The notes below the pieces were generated by a model. The model had not been told where the DNA came from and made no database searches. It saw nothing but the letters and a program-made list of their open reading frames with translations. This document shows, piece after piece, positions 12,869 to 27,535 of a DNA stretch of 64,000 bases. Where the stretch lies: contig NC_064231.1 of assembly GCF_023101765.2 (NCBI RefSeq), positions 868,001 to 932,000 of the forward strand, written 5' to 3'. A program made the position numbers and the translations under genes. Numbering within the stretch: the stretch's first letter is position 1; every line of letters starts with the position of its first letter. Origin of the DNA: Spodoptera frugiperda. Taxonomy: Eukaryota > Arthropoda > Insecta > Lepidoptera > Noctuidae.

Positions 12869-15800
12869 GTTGATAAACATTTTGCTGCTACCGATCATTT
12901 TGACCTTTTGTCGCCATATCATTGAACGTATTTTCTATTGTAACGTGTCGCCAGATTTTTATATCGTTCATCATCATCAGTTAATTTTTCAGTCGCTATC
13001 AGGGGTTACGTCATCAATCAAAGTCTGTTGCCATCTCACAATCTAAATGGAAACCATTGCTTTGAATACACCGCCCTCGGTAGCCCAGATAGCCATTATA
13101 AAAAAATTAAAACAGGTTGAATGCTAATATAAAATAAAAACTTCCCTTTTGAAGATCTTGCTTTCATGAAATCGTTTTCGACTTCCGAGTGGAACATTTA
13201 ACAGTTTTTATCCGTAATACGTATTGCCTCGGGCTAAGGATAGAATTCTCGAGATACTTTCCCGTTTTAACACATTTGCCAGAAAGTCGGGTACAGCGAG
13301 ACAGAACGCCCGGAGCCAGTCGTCAGCTGTTCGCTCCTTGCACATTTATGAAAAAACTTTCCTCTACATTCTTGGCGTTGTCTCTTCCATTCTTTGGTAG
13401 AATTTATTTTCCATTTATGTATGTTTGTCTACTTCGTTTGACAATCTGATCAGAACGATATTTGCGACCTCATACATTTCCAATAACCCAAATAATTTAA
13501 TTTGGTCTGTTATGTGATTCGGCAAATGAAACAATATTATCCCAGAGATTAAATTACATTTGGTAAATGTTTAATATTATTTTGTTTATCGTTTTATTTT
13601 GCCCACAATTTCACTCCAGTGGGTTCGGTATAAGTTGTGTTGGCAATAATGCAAATAATATAAAATGTTGAAGTTATAAAAGTTAATAAGTAACCTCGAC
13701 AACTGTTCACTTGTTCGCTCTTTCTTCGCAGCCCACTGCCTCGTTGTACTTTTATGAAAAAAGTTTTACCCGTTGCACTCTAGTACGGGTTTTGCCTTCG
13801 GAAAATTTTGTTCGCTACAAATCTTGTGCATTTATGAAGGCAATAATAATCCAATTCGTTTTGTGCGGAATTACTACAAGGTTCCATTCCAACACCGTTA
13901 ACATTTAATTTAGATGGTGAAATCCTTGTGATAACCATATTATATGTATGTAAGCTAAGTTCCTAATAAACGACGCGACGATTGAAAAATACTATAAGTA
14001 AGAAACATAAAAGTTTCTGTCACACTTTTTGAACCTATCGTCACAATATTTTTTCTTCAGCACAAACACGATATTTCAGAAAATGTTTTGAAGTATACAA
14101 AAGTACTTCTCCGAATACTGCCAAAAACATAAATACCCAAGTTTAATCAAATTGTTTGTGCTCACATTCGCTATACGTCTACCTACTGAGACCAAACATA
14201 TTAACAATGTGATAAAGTACGCTGTATATTAAAATCACTTACATTACGACCAACTGTGACATTTAATTTAGCTCGCCCGGAATATAATTCGGACCAATAT
14301 TACATGAGTAAACAGAAGGCACTTGTAATATTCTACTCAGAAATAAAATGATCATGGGACCCGTGCACTGCTAAAACGTAACAATCTTAGGGTATGAAAA
14401 AGCGTAGCGCGCAATGCAGGAATAAAATTAAGGTTTGAAACAAAATAGATCTACGGCTTTCCTTGTTGTATAAAGAAAAGAGTTTTTGTGAACATATTGA
14501 CTCAAATTTTCTTGTATCGGTTGGAAATTCGGAATGAAGATGAGTAAATAGTTATAATCATTTTAATGACAAAAAATGCACTCTCATTCGGTTCTCTCAC
14601 ATTACATCTTGTACAGCTAATACAAAAACGTATTTATATCTATTTATTTTAGTTTGTATTTTACTTCTGTTAAACCTAAGTAAGCTTTTCTGTTTCACCT
14701 GTCTTATTCCTACTCCAATGTTAAAGCTTTTTCATTGTACGCTTCTGAAGATCTAGGTAGCACTTCGACTGAGCCGCTTACCTCCGTCACGAACGCGCCC
14801 CGAAGCTTATGCACCTCTGCGGCTGGACCACCCTATCTATTTGCGCAGGCGTCCAATCAACTGTGTCGATTCAAACAATATTTTTACTTTAAACTCCACT
14901 ATAAATTGGAAACACTCCACTTTGCAATAAAGTGAATTGAGGTCAGAGTAGATAGGTATGCATGTAGAAACATCAAGATACAGTCACAAAAAGAAAAAAG
15001 CATAGCTATCAATAAAAAGTTGTTATCCTAACGATACAACATTACATCCGCTTATATCAGAGCTACCCTTTTAGGAAATATCATAGCGAAATAAAAAAAG
15101 GAATTCCACGTAGATTGATGACTCGAAACATTTTATAATATCATACCAAAACCCTTGCGTGGTATTAGTCCATGGGATCACAACTAATCCGTGTGCAAAA
15201 AATATTTATTTCGCCTACGCAGGGATTCAGCAAAATAAGTAAATATCTTGATCAAATCCCTTACACAAAATCACTATCTTGACAAAGACTCCAGGGATTC
15301 TGTTTAGGTTACTTTTTGTTAGGTTAAGTTTGGTTATCAACCGTTTGATCAAATCCCAAAAGCTTGGATCACATTTTTGTAACAACCTATATTTTCTTTA
15401 ATTTATGTTGCTTTGTTTTTGAAGGCGGAAAATTGTTGTAATTTCCTCATACCAATTTATAAATTTTCCGTTAATGTTTTTAAAGGACCCATAACAATGT
15501 TTAAATTCCGTTTCGGTCCTCAAAACGTCGCAATATAGATAGACAGTTTGCGAGCTGGGAAGAAATCTTCAAGGGAGAAAATAGTTTATTCAATACTTGA
15601 TTTATGTAAAGGCTTGTCGAAAGGAAAGGCGATTTGAATAGAGCTTCCCGTTAACCGTGTCGAACCTGAAAGCTTTTCATAAATGAACCTACTACAGCCG
15701 GTGCTCAGTGCAAGGTGGCTAAAAGCCTCCGTTGTTATATGTGTATGAAACTTTATACTTGGGTGCGATGAAGCAGACGTATCCATTGAGCGACACATTA

Positions 15801-18800
15801 AAAGCATGACACGTTGAATATGAGCCGACGAGACATCACAATGAGTTGGCAACGTAACTACTGAATCTTTGTCATTACGTGCTTTCTAAAGTTAAGTTGA
15901 AATGTAATGTCTCTCAAAATGTTGTACAAGTACCTTAAGTAAATGGTATATGTCGAAACAATTGTCTCCCAAAAATTCAAAGCTGAAGTACTAAAAGCTT
16001 GAACATATAGAGTTTTCATTTTATTACCAGTAGTTGGTAAGTACTTGGGGATGTTTGGAGTGTCTCTAACGCTGAATGTACGTTTAACTATCAGTCGTTG
16101 CATCATTAATGCATGTTGTTTACAAGTTCCTACGCTGTTATCCGAAAAGTCCTCTTTATTTTCTCTAAGCTTCTTTAGTAGGTGTCTTTGCTCACGTCAG
16201 TAGGCTCTAAAATGAACTTTTTAGAAAAAGTCTGTCAGTGAAAGCTTGCATTCTTTTCAAGATGTTGAGACCATTGTGCACTTTCATCAATAAAAACATA
16301 CATAGTTAATGAGACTTCTGTAACAAAAATATTGTGGTACAATCTGCTAATATTGAGTACCTACACAGGTACCTCAATTATTTTCTTTGTTTGGTTTTCA
16401 TATTGATTTTTCATAAAAAAAGAAACGTCAAACTTATCACGAACAATATGATGGACGTATGATTCGGAGTAACGTAAGTAAATTCAAGCAAAGTTTTTAG
16501 GCATAAGTGATGTGGGTTGTGGGTTACTGATTTTCTTTATGGATTTCTAGTTCACCTTTAACATTTACATTTCAATTATTTTACGTAAATTTTATCCTAA
16601 TGGCGTTAGTTATGTTGCCATTGGGCCATAAATAATTTTTAGTTTTCCCAAATGGGCCCCGATGTGCGATAAGCGTACGTAATACTGTTAATTCTAGGAT
16701 AATCACGCGATGGGTCGTCACTGACCTTTGTCATGTTCCTGACAGAAATTCATTACCAACTATCGGTGCCATACTTAAATATTAAAATTTAATTAGTCCA
16801 TGGAAGAAATACGAACCAGGTATGTAACATTTCACCGTATATTGAAGCTTAAGTTCACTAAATAAAATATGACCAAAGTGATTCGGTAAAAAAAGAGAAA
16901 TGTATAAAATGTAGGAAGTTACGAGCACGATAATTTGATCCATTAAATAGTTATAAATGCCACTATTGTCTATTTAAAAACAGGAAGGCGCAAGACACCT
17001 ACTGAGGAATAATTAAAGATATAATTCATGACCGTCGTGCATTACAGTGTTATCTTCCTACAATAAAAATAAAAAAAGGAAAATTTTACGAGTTCGCCAT
17101 TTATGAGTTGGAAAGAGAAGGCAAATTACGACTGCGAAGTGTAGGGCTGGTTCATCGCGTGAGGATGGCTCGTGCCGCCCCTGTTGGTGATAGCGTGAAT
17201 GTAGCTGTGCATGCAATCATCATGCGCATTGATACCCATCCTTACCTGCCGTTACTGTAGCCGCCGCCGCTTACACATTTATCACTTTCTTCAGACGCGT
17301 GTTTTCCACGCGGGTGATCTGCACTTTTTGTCAATTAATTGGTGTTGTGCGACAATCAACTAGTTAGAAATGTTACGTTCGAATGTTGCGGATTATTAAC
17401 CTCAATTGAAAGTTAACTCTGAGTTAATACACTGTAACAATAAATATTATGTAAGCAAGTAATGTGTATCAGAATCCGTACAGCGAGACATGAATAACGA
17501 CCCACAAAAAGTTAAGTGTAAATCCCAGTAATGCAAGTGAGGGATTTATAAATACTTAGTCTACAAAGTGATTATGATTCCGCAATCTCGATCGGGAGTA
17601 ATCGATACTTGCCAATTTTATTACCTATTTTATTGCAGCAACATAGTCATCGCGTAGATAAATCGATGATTTATTGTTTCCTTGAAGGCCTTGTTGGATT
17701 TAATGACCAATAAAAAGGTAAAGCCTCCGAGCCTTCTAATCCTCATATATAGGTATTTGTCATAGAATTGATTGTAAAAGACCAGCGTAATAAAAAGAAT
17801 AGGGAACTTTTTTCGTTTATTTTTTTTCTCGGTCATTGGCCAAGTGAGCTGTAATTAGTATTGCCAACTCCAATAAAGCAGAATTTGGGACTGGCTTTTA
17901 TTAAAGGTGTTGCACGGGTTCTTTAATTGGAATTGAAATAAAAAATCTAATTGGGAATTGGGACAGTTTCCCTTCTGGTCACTACTAATCGTGCAATTTA
18001 TTTGCACAAATATTAAAGCGATTTAGAAAGTCTTTGAGATTTTATTTTCATATATCAATAGTTGCATCGTTTATATGAAATTATAGGTCTAGTCTGCATG
18101 CATATTACAATAGTTTTTCTTTTTTTGTGAAAGTATGTATAGTTAATTGTTTTATTTTATTATGGTGTCTTTTATTTGTTCTTTTTGTTCTCCTAGGATT
18201 CCAATTGTTTGATTTATTGGTTTTATTTTCTTCTATTATGATGTCATTTTCATGTTTTTTTTTCTTTCTGTACGTGTATGTTAATGTAAATGGTATAAAA
18301 CCGTGTTAATTATAAAGACATAAATAAATAAAATAAATAAGAAATAGAGGTTGTCCTAGATAACGGTGGCATCTGGCAATAGTGTGGCTATAATGTTCAG
18401 GACGCCTGCTGTCTTGCAAGCGGCACTCGTGTCGGTCGCAGCCGCCATGATGAACGCTGCCCGTTACGTGACACGACACTCTTAGTAGAGGTGTTTAAAA
18501 TATCCAGGACACAACAGAAAAGAAAAACAATGATACTGTCCGCCTTTTACATTACAGTCAAAGTAGAACAAAGTTCCTTTAAAATACTTATGGTACACAT
18601 ATATACTCTTTTCATGATACCTACTCGCGAAATCGTTATGAATTTTGTCGTGCTTTGTGTATATGGCTCAGTAAAAATTGCAGCTAATTTAATTCCCTTC
18701 TTACATAATTACCGTATAAAAGGACCGAGTCTTATAAAAAATGGTCTTTAAAGCTTACCTTTGCACAGTAAACTAAAAAAAAAAAATCGGTGACACGGTG

Positions 18801-20122
18801 ACACGAAGTCCATTTTAATATTGTTTTATTCCTTTAAAATCCACTTTCATGTAACAAAACAATCGAACGTTTAATGTAATGTTTAGTACTGCAATGAAAC
18901 ACTGCAATCTGCAATGAAACGCATGTGTGTAAATTGTTAAGTATTGTGTTCCTCTGAAAGTCATTCTTTTCAGTTTCCAAGGCAATCGTTACTAAAAGTA
19001 CACGTCACTAGGGGAATTTCCCAAGCTAATAAACCAAATTACTTCATACCCTCGCTGGGTAAACGAACACAGGCAGCCTCATTTAACACATTTTTTTAAA
19101 CTCTTTTTTCAATTATATGTACTAAAATCCATTTCCATATGTATAAACCTAGAAGGTACTCGACTACTAAGGTCCTAATGAGACGCTTGAATCTTTTTAC
19201 TTTTACGGATAAAGGTCATAGAGGTTACGAGCTAGTATTGTTTTACCAGTTCCAGAAATGAGAATAAATTTCATTTCAGCATATTAAAGTATCAAGAAAT
19301 TGCGGATTACGAAACAGCAATATCACGATTATACCTTCCATCAAAGCCGCATAAATTAATTAGAAGGGGATTATCATTTGACATGTTCTCATTCAGTGAT
19401 CTGTTAGCGCGACGCTCGAAAGACGTCTTCGATTTTATTTTGGTGTAGGTCTTAGTAAAATATACCTATATGGTACCCCAAGAAACGAATAATGCGTTGC
19501 TTGCTCACCTTAATTCAATCCACGTGGCGTACAAAAAGTAAAATTATAACGTCTTCGTATCCTATTGCGGGTAATGAGATCTTTACAGAAACATCAAAAT
19601 GTGCTTACTTTTACGTAATAATGTAAATGTATCGATACAATAAAGCAACGCCAAGAGCAGAATAATGTGAAATCCAAAACGTATCTGAGGTACGCGATTT
19701 GTCAGGCAAACGTGAGTGTCCCATTAATAAAAGGGAACGAATCTTCCGTGCAAGACAAAGAAGCTAGTATCAATATTTATTGGCGTGCTTAGTATTAATC
19801 GGGGCGGATCGTGCCTTTGTATCGCGAAGGCGCGAGCGTACGTTGTCGGCTCCGAATAGATGGACTGTCGCGGTCGGAGCTCACCTAATTTTTCTACTGT
19901 GAATAATTTTTCGAGACCCGTGTTTACATTACTGCAAAAAAAGCTGGCGAAAAAGTTTACGGAGAAAATTTGGGGGCTTACATGGAGCTGCATTGTTTTC
20001 TTTGTATTTTTACCTTCTTTCGCTTTATTCATATCATTACCATAAGAGCGTATCTCAATTCCATAAGAAGATTGTTTCATCTAAAACAAGCATTGAATGA
20101 TACAATCTTCCTGCCTATTTTT

Positions 20123-21040
20123 AACCGACTTCAAAAAAAGGAGGAGGTTCTCAATTCGACCGTATTTTTTTTTTTTTTTTTTATGTATGTTAATCGATAT
20201 CTCCGGCAGTTATAGACCGATTTGAGAAATTCTTTTTGTGTTTGAAAGAGTACGATGTCAGTGTGGTCCCATATAATTTTTTTTAAAGTCTGACCATAAA
20301 TGTGGAAGATAATCCAGGGAACTCCTCAAAAATGAACAGAATGTACTCTGCGTTTGAGTTTAAGTGATGTATATTAGCTTATCTTTCTGAGTAACCATAA
20401 AATTCAGGACAGATAGTAGCATATCTGGTATAGAATGATGGGTAGCTTGATGTGCTGTCTGATTTACATGTGTATGTAGGTACCTAATCTGTTTGTGTTT
20501 GACAAATGCATATCTCTGGCAGTTATAGTCCGATTTGAAAAATTATTTTTGTGTTTGAAAGAGTACGATGGCAGTGTGGTTCCATATACATAATTGTTTT
20601 TAAAGTCTGACCATAAATGTGGAAGATAATCCAGGGAACTCCTTTAAAATGAGCAGAATGAGCTCTGCGTTTACGTTGAAGTGATGCATACTAGTTTATC
20701 TTTCTCAGTAGCCATAAAATTCAGGACAGATAGTAGCATATCTGGTATAGAATGATGTGCTGTCTGAGTTACATGACTGTATACCTATGTGGGTATCTAA
20801 TCTGTTTGTGTGTTTGACAACTGACTATGTATGTAGCTTATGAACAGGTTACTGTTAGATGTCGGCTCAGCAGATCATAAGTCAGGATATCAGGTTAATA
20901 TACATTTAAAAATAATGTACCTAATTATTCGTCAATATGGATAGATATTAATATTATTCATTTAAACGGCGCTGTCTCATATGAGCAGCGCGTTTGATAG
21001 GTCGACCCATACTCCAATAAGTTATTCACTAAAAATCAAG
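20123..21040. mobile_element. Lepidopteran interspersed repeat, copy 2
   Basis: This is the same repeat as at 11416-12330, carried by the second duplication copy, with a few point differences and small indels (for example an extra CATA near 20588). Its left end marks the duplication junction. Confidence 0.65.
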
Positions 21041-21041
21041 A

Positions 21042-21570
21042 AATAAAAAACAATTTTAACAAAAAAAAACCGCCTTCAAAAAATAAATATTCCAAAACAA
21101 ATTAATATGCACTAAAAAATAAAAGAAATAATTGCGTATTTTTCAACAACTTAATAGATCAACTAACTTTACTAACTCATCACACACATTATAATGTAAG
21201 TAGGTACAATTATTGTTATTTTTGGAGTCGGTGTCAGCCTAGGAAACGCCAACAACTAGCACGGCACGGGCACGGCACGGGCGGAGTGGTGGTTAAGTAC
21301 GTAGGTACAACAGGTGTAAAACTGTAATGTTTTGTTGTGATAAAAGGTAAATAACAAACCTATCTTAGTTGGCTGACACCGACTCCAGAAATAACAATAA
21401 TTGTACCTACTTACATTACCTATAATGTGTGTGATGAGTTAGTAAAGTTAGTTGATCTATTAAGTTGTTGAAAAATACGCAATTATTTCTTTTACTTTTT
21501 AGTGCATATTAATTTGTTTTGGAATATTTATTTTTTGAAGGCGGTTTTTTTGTTAAAATTGTTTTTTATT
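21042..21570. mobile_element. Foldback element with inverted arms (copy 2)
   Basis: Duplicate of the element at 12332-12868. Left arm 21042-21239, right arm 21371-21570, same spacer. Relative to copy 1 it lacks a few bases in the left arm near 21116-21120 and has a shorter T-run in the right arm. Confidence 0.8.
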
Positions 21571-24500
21571 GTTGATAAACATTTTGCTGCTACCGATCAT
21601 TTTGACCTTTTGTCGCCATATCATTGAACGTATTTTCTATTGTAACGTGTCGCCAGATTTTTATATCGTTCATCATCATCAGTTAATTTTTCAGTCGCTA
21701 TCAGGGGTTACGTCATCAATCAAAGTCTGTTGCCATCTCACAATCTAAATGGAAACCATTGCTTTGAATACACCGCCCTCGGTAGCCCAGATAGCCATTA
21801 TAAAAAAAATTAAAACAGGTTGAATGCTAATATAAAATAAAAACTTCCCTTTTGAAGATCTTGCTTTCATGAAATCGTTTTCGACTTCCGAGTGGAACAT
21901 TTAACAGTTTTTATCCGTAATACGTATTGCCTCGGGCTAAGGATAGAATTCTCGAGATACTTTCCCGTTTTAACACATTTGCCAGAAAGTCGGGTACAGC
22001 GAGACAGAACGCCCGGAGCCAGTCGTCAGCTGTTCGCTCCTTGCACATTTATGAAAAAACTTTCCTCTACATTCTTGGCGTTGTCTCTTCCATTCTTTGG
22101 TAGAATTTATTTTCCATTTATGTATGTTTGTCTACTTCGTTTGACAATCTGATCAGAACGATATTTGCGACCTCATACATTTCCAATAACCCAAATAATT
22201 TAATTTGGTCTGTTATGTGATTCGGCAAATGAAACAATATTATCCCAGAGATTAAATTACATTTGGTAAATGTTTAATATTATTTTGTTTATCGTTTTAT
22301 TTTGCCCACAATTTCACTCCAGTGGGTTCGGTATAAGTTGTGTTGGCAATAATGCAAATAATATAAAATGTTGAAGTTATAAAAGTTAATAAGTAACCTC
22401 GACAACTGTTCACTTGTTCGCTCTTTCTTCGCAGCCCACTGCCTCGTTGTACTTTTATGAAAAAAGTTTTACCCGTTGCACTCTAGTACGGGTTTTGCCT
22501 TCGGAAAATTTTGTTCGCTACAAATCTTGTGCATTTATGAAGGCAATAATAATCCAATTCGTTTTGTGCGGAATTACTACAAGGTTCCATTCCAACACCG
22601 TTAACATTTAATTTAGATGGTGAAATCCTTGTGATAACCATATTATATGTATGTAAGCTAAGTTCCTAATAAACGACGATTGAAAAATACTATAAGTAAG
22701 AAACATAAAAATTTCTGTCACACTTTTTGAACCTATCGTCACAATATTTTTTCTTCAGCACAAACACGATATTTCACAACATGTTTTGAAGTATACAAAA
22801 GTACTTCTCCGAATACTGCCAAAAACATAAATACCCAAGTTTAATCAAATTGTTTGTGCTCACATTCGCTATACGTCTACCTACTGAGACCAAACATATT
22901 AACAATGTGATAAAGTACGCTGTATATTAAAATCACTTACATTACGACCAACTGTGACATTTAATTTAGCTCGCCCGGAATATAATTCGGACCAATATTA
23001 CATGAGTAAACAGAAGGCACTTGTAATATTCTACTCAGAAATAAAATGATCATGGGACCCGTGCACTGCTAAAACGTAACAATCTTAGGGTATGAAAAAG
23101 CGTAGCGCGCAATGCAGGAATAAAATTAAGGTTTGAAACAAAATAGATCTAGATACAGTTTTGCTTGTTGTATGATTAAAAGAGTTTTAGTAAATATGGT
23201 CACTCAAATTTTCTTGTATCGGTTGGAAATTCGGAATGAAGATGAGTAAATAGTTATAATCATTTTAATGACAAAAAAATGCACTCTCATTCGGTTCTCT
23301 CACATTACATCTTGTACAGCTAATACAAAAACGTATTTATATCTATTTATTTTAGTTTGTATTTTACTTCTGTTAAACCTAAGTAAGCTTTTCTGTTTCA
23401 CCTGTCTTATTCCTACTCCAATGTTAAAGCTTTTTCATTGTACGCTTCTGAAGATCTAGGTAGCACTTCGACTGAGCCGCTTACCTCCGTCACGAACGCG
23501 CCCCGAAGCTTATGCACCTCTGCGGCTGGACCACCCTATCTATTTGCGCAGGCGTCCAATCAACTGTGTCGATTCAAACAATATTTTTACTTTAAACTCC
23601 ACTATAAATTGGAAACACTCCACTTTGCAATAAAGTGAATTGAGGTCAGAGTAGATAGGTATGCATGTAGAAACATCAAGATACAGTCACAAAAAGAAAA
23701 AAGCATAGCTATCAATAAAAAGTTGTTATCCTAACGATACAACATTACATCCGCTTATATCAGAGCTACCCTTTTAGGAAATATCATAGCGAAATAAAAA
23801 AAGGAATTCCACGTAGATTGATGACTCGAAACATTTTATAATATCATACCAAAACCCTTGCGTGGTATTAGTCCATGGGATCACAACTAATCCGTGTGCA
23901 AAAAATATTTATTTCGCCTACGCAGGGATTCAGCAAAATAAGTAAATATCTTGATCAAATCCCTTACACAAAATCACTATCTTGACAAAGACTCCAGGGA
24001 TTCTGTTTAGGTTACTTTTTGTTAGGTTAAGTTTGGTTATCAACCGTTTGATCAAATCCCAAAAGCTTGGATCACATTTTTGTAACAACCTATATTTTCT
24101 TTAATTTATGTTGCTTTGTTTTTGAAGGCGGAAAATTGTTGTAATTTCCTCATACCAATTTATAAATTTTCCGTTAATGTTTTTAAAGGACCCATAACAA
24201 TGTTTAAATTCCGTTTCGGTCCTCAAAACGTCGCAATATAGATAGACAGTTTGCGAGCTGGGAAGAAATCTTCAAGGGAGAAAATAGTTTATTCAATACT
24301 TGATTTATGTAAAGGCTTGTCGAAAGGAAAGGCGATTTGAATAGAGCTTCCCGTTAACCGTGTCGAACCTGAAAGCTTTTCATAAATGAACCTACTACAG
24401 CCGGTGCTCAGTGCAAGGTGGCTAAAAGCCTCCGTTGTTATATGTGTATGAAACTTTATACTTGGGTGCGATGAAGCAGACGTATCCATTGAGCGACACA

Positions 24501-27395
24501 TTAAAAGCATGACACGTTGAATATGAGCCGACGAGACATCACAATGAGTTGGCAACGTAACTACTGAATCTTTGTCATTACGTGCTTTCTAAAGTTAAGT
24601 TGAAATGTAATGTCTTTCAAAATGTTCTACAAGTACCTTAAGTAAATGGAATATGTCGAAACAATTGTCTCCCAAAAATTCAAAGCTGAAGTACTAAAAG
24701 CTTGAACATATAGAGTTTTCATTTTATTACCAGTAGTTGGTAAGTACTTGGGGATGTTCGGAGTGTCTCTAACGCTGAATGTACGTTTAACTATCAGTCG
24801 TTGCATCATTAATGCAAGTTGTTTACAAGTTCCTACGCTGTTATCCGAAAAGTCCTCTTTATTTTCTCGAAGCTTCTTTAGTAGCTGTCTTTGCTCACGT
24901 CAGTGGGCTCTAATGTGAACTTTTTAGAAAATGTCTATTAGTGAAGGCTAGCTTACTTTCTTTTCAAGATGTTGAGACCATTGTGTACTTTCATCAATCA
25001 AAACATATTTAATGAGACTTCTGTAACTAAAATATTGTGGCATAATCTACTACCTACTATGCTATATTATAATATTGAGTACCTACACAGGTACCTCAAT
25101 TATTTTCTTTGTTTGGTTTTCATATTGATCTTTCATAAAAAAAGAAACGTCAAACTTATCACGAACAATATGATGGACGTATGATTCGGAGTAACGTAAG
25201 CAAATTCAAGCAAAGTTTTTAGGCATAAGTGATGTGGGTTGTGGGTTACTGATTTTCTTTATGGATTTCTAGTTCACCTTTAACATTTACATTTCAATTA
25301 TTTTACGTAAATTTTATCCTAATGGCGTTAGTTATGTTGCCATTGGGCCATAAATAATTTTTAGTTTTCCCAAATGGGCCCCGATGTGCGATAAGCGTAC
25401 GTAATACTGTTAATTCTAGGATAATCACGCGATGGGTCGTCACTGACCTTTGTCATGTTCCTGACAGAAATTCATTACCAACTATCGGTGCCATACTTAA
25501 ATATTAAAATTTAATTAGTCCATGGAAGAAATACGAACCAGGTATGTAACATTTCACCGTATATTGAAGCTTAAGTTCACTAAATAAAATATGACCAAAG
25601 TGATTCGGTAAAAAAAGAGAAATGTATAAAATGTAGGAAGTTACGAGCACGATAATTTGATCCATTAAATAGTTATAAATGCCACTATTGTCTATTTAAA
25701 AACAGGAAGGCGCAAGACACCTACTGAGGAATAATTAAAGATATAATTCATGACCGTCGTGCATTACAGTGTTATCTTCCTACAATAAAAATAAAAAAAG
25801 GAAAATTTTACGAGTTCGCCATTTATGAGTTGGAAAGAGAAGGCAAATTACGACTGCGAAGTGTAGGGCTGGTTCATCGCGTGAGGATGGCTCGTGCCGC
25901 CCCTGTTGGTGATAGCGTGAATGTAGCTGTGCATGCAATCATCATGCGCATTGATACCCATCCTTACCTGCCGTTACTGTAGCCGCCGCCGCTTACACAT
26001 TTATCACTTTCTTCAGACGCGTGTTTTCCACGCGGGTGATCTGCACTTTTTGTCAATTAATTGGTGTGCGACAATCAACTAGTTAGAAATGTTACGTTCG
26101 AATGTTGCGGATTATTAACCTCAATTGAAAGTTAACTATGAGTAAATACACTGTAACAATAAATATTATGTAAGCAAGTATTGTGTATTAGTACTCGTAG
26201 AGAGAACATGAATAATGACCAACAAAAAGTTTATAATTTCATTTGTGTAAATCCCAGTAATGCAAGTGAGGGATTTATAAATACTTAGTCTACAAAGTGA
26301 TTACGATTCCGCAATCTTGATCGGGAGTAATCGATACTTGCCAATTTTATTACCTATTTTATTGCAGCAACATAGTCATCGCGTAGATAAATCGATGATT
26401 TATTGTTTCCTTGAAGGCCTTGTTGGATTTAATGACCAATAAAAAGGTAAAGCCTCCGAGCCTTCTAATCCTCATATTTAGGTATTTGTCATAGAATTGA
26501 TTGTAAAATACCAGCGTAATAAAAAGAATAGGGAACCCTTTTTCGTTTATTTTTTTTCTCGGTCATTGGCCAAGTGAGCTGTAATTAGTATTGCCAACTC
26601 CAATAAAGCAGAATTCGGGACTGGCTTTTATTAAAGGTGTTGCACGGGTTCTTTAATTGGAATAGAAATAAAAAATCCTTTAATGGTGGTAATCTGAATT
26701 GGGACAATTTCCCTTCTGGTCGCTACTAATCGTGTAATTTATTTGCACAAAAATTAAAGCGGTTTTGAAAGTCTTTGAGATTTTATTTTCATATATCAAT
26801 AGTTGCATCGTTTATATGAAATTATAGGTCTAGTCTGCATGCATATTACAATAGTTTTTCTTTTTTTGTGAAAGTATGTATAGTTAATTGTTTTATTTTA
26901 TTGTTGGTTCTTTATTTGTTCGTTTTGTACTCCTAGGATTCTGTTTTCATTTTCTTCTATTGTGATGTCATTTTCCTGTTATTTTTCTTCCTGTACGTGT
27001 ATGTTAATATAAATGGTATAAAACCGTGTTAATTATAAAGATATAAATAAATAAAATAAATAAGAAATGGAGGTTGTCCTAGAAAACGGTGGCATCTGGC
27101 AATAGTGTGGCTATAATGTTCAGGACGCCTGTGTCTTGCAAGCGGCACTCGTGTCGGTCGCAGCCGCCATGATGAACGCTGCCCGTTACGTGACACGACA
27201 CTCTTAGTAGAGGTGTTTAAAATATCCAGGACACAACAGAAAAGAAAAACAATGATACTGCCCGCCTTTTACATTACAGTGAAAGTAGAACAAAGTTCCT
27301 TTAAAATAGGTAAGGTTCCTACACATACAGATAATTTTCATGATACCTACTCGCGAAATCGTTATAAATTTTGACGTGGCTTGTGTATGTGGCTC

Positions 27396-27535
27396 TGCTT
27401 TTTTCAGTAAAGAATTTTCAAGGGGTGGTTATGTCTAATGATGAATTTTTTGTTTTAACAAGTCTGATGGTAAGCAGTCCCCATAACTTACTGCATCCAT
27501 AAAATATGTTATTAGAAAAAAAATTAACCCACGGC
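27396..27535. mobile_element. Copy-2-specific insertion, possible short repeat fragment
   Basis: Copy 1 reads straight through GGCTCAGTAAAAATTGCAG near 18665-18684, whereas copy 2 has about 140 extra bases between GGCTC and CAGTAAAAATTGCAG. The insert contains TGATGGTAAGCAGTCCCCAT, which resembles a motif I associate with lepidopteran interspersed repeats (from memory). No clear target-site duplication or poly(A) was found, so a deletion from copy 1 is an alternative. Confidence 0.45.

Larger units (their letters stand above)
11411..20117. repeat. Tandem duplication of about 8.7 kb, copy 1
   Basis: This 8707-bp unit is followed immediately by a highly similar copy at 20118-28986. Long stretches are base-identical with an offset near 8703 (for example 13189-13908 against 21892-22611 and 14735-14935 against 23438-23638). 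The unit starts at TTTTT before the repeat AACCGACTTC and ends after CTTCCTGCCTAT. No convincing gene lies within it; the identical small ORFs in both copies simply reflect the duplication. GC-rich islands that could be regulatory lie at 17100-17330, 18360-18480 and 19795-19890. Confidence 0.93.

Noticed and set aside
13189..13908. Open frames of 86 and 65 codons perfectly conserved at 21892-22611
   Set aside because: The perfect match is explained by the tandem duplication, where non-coding DNA around them is equally identical.
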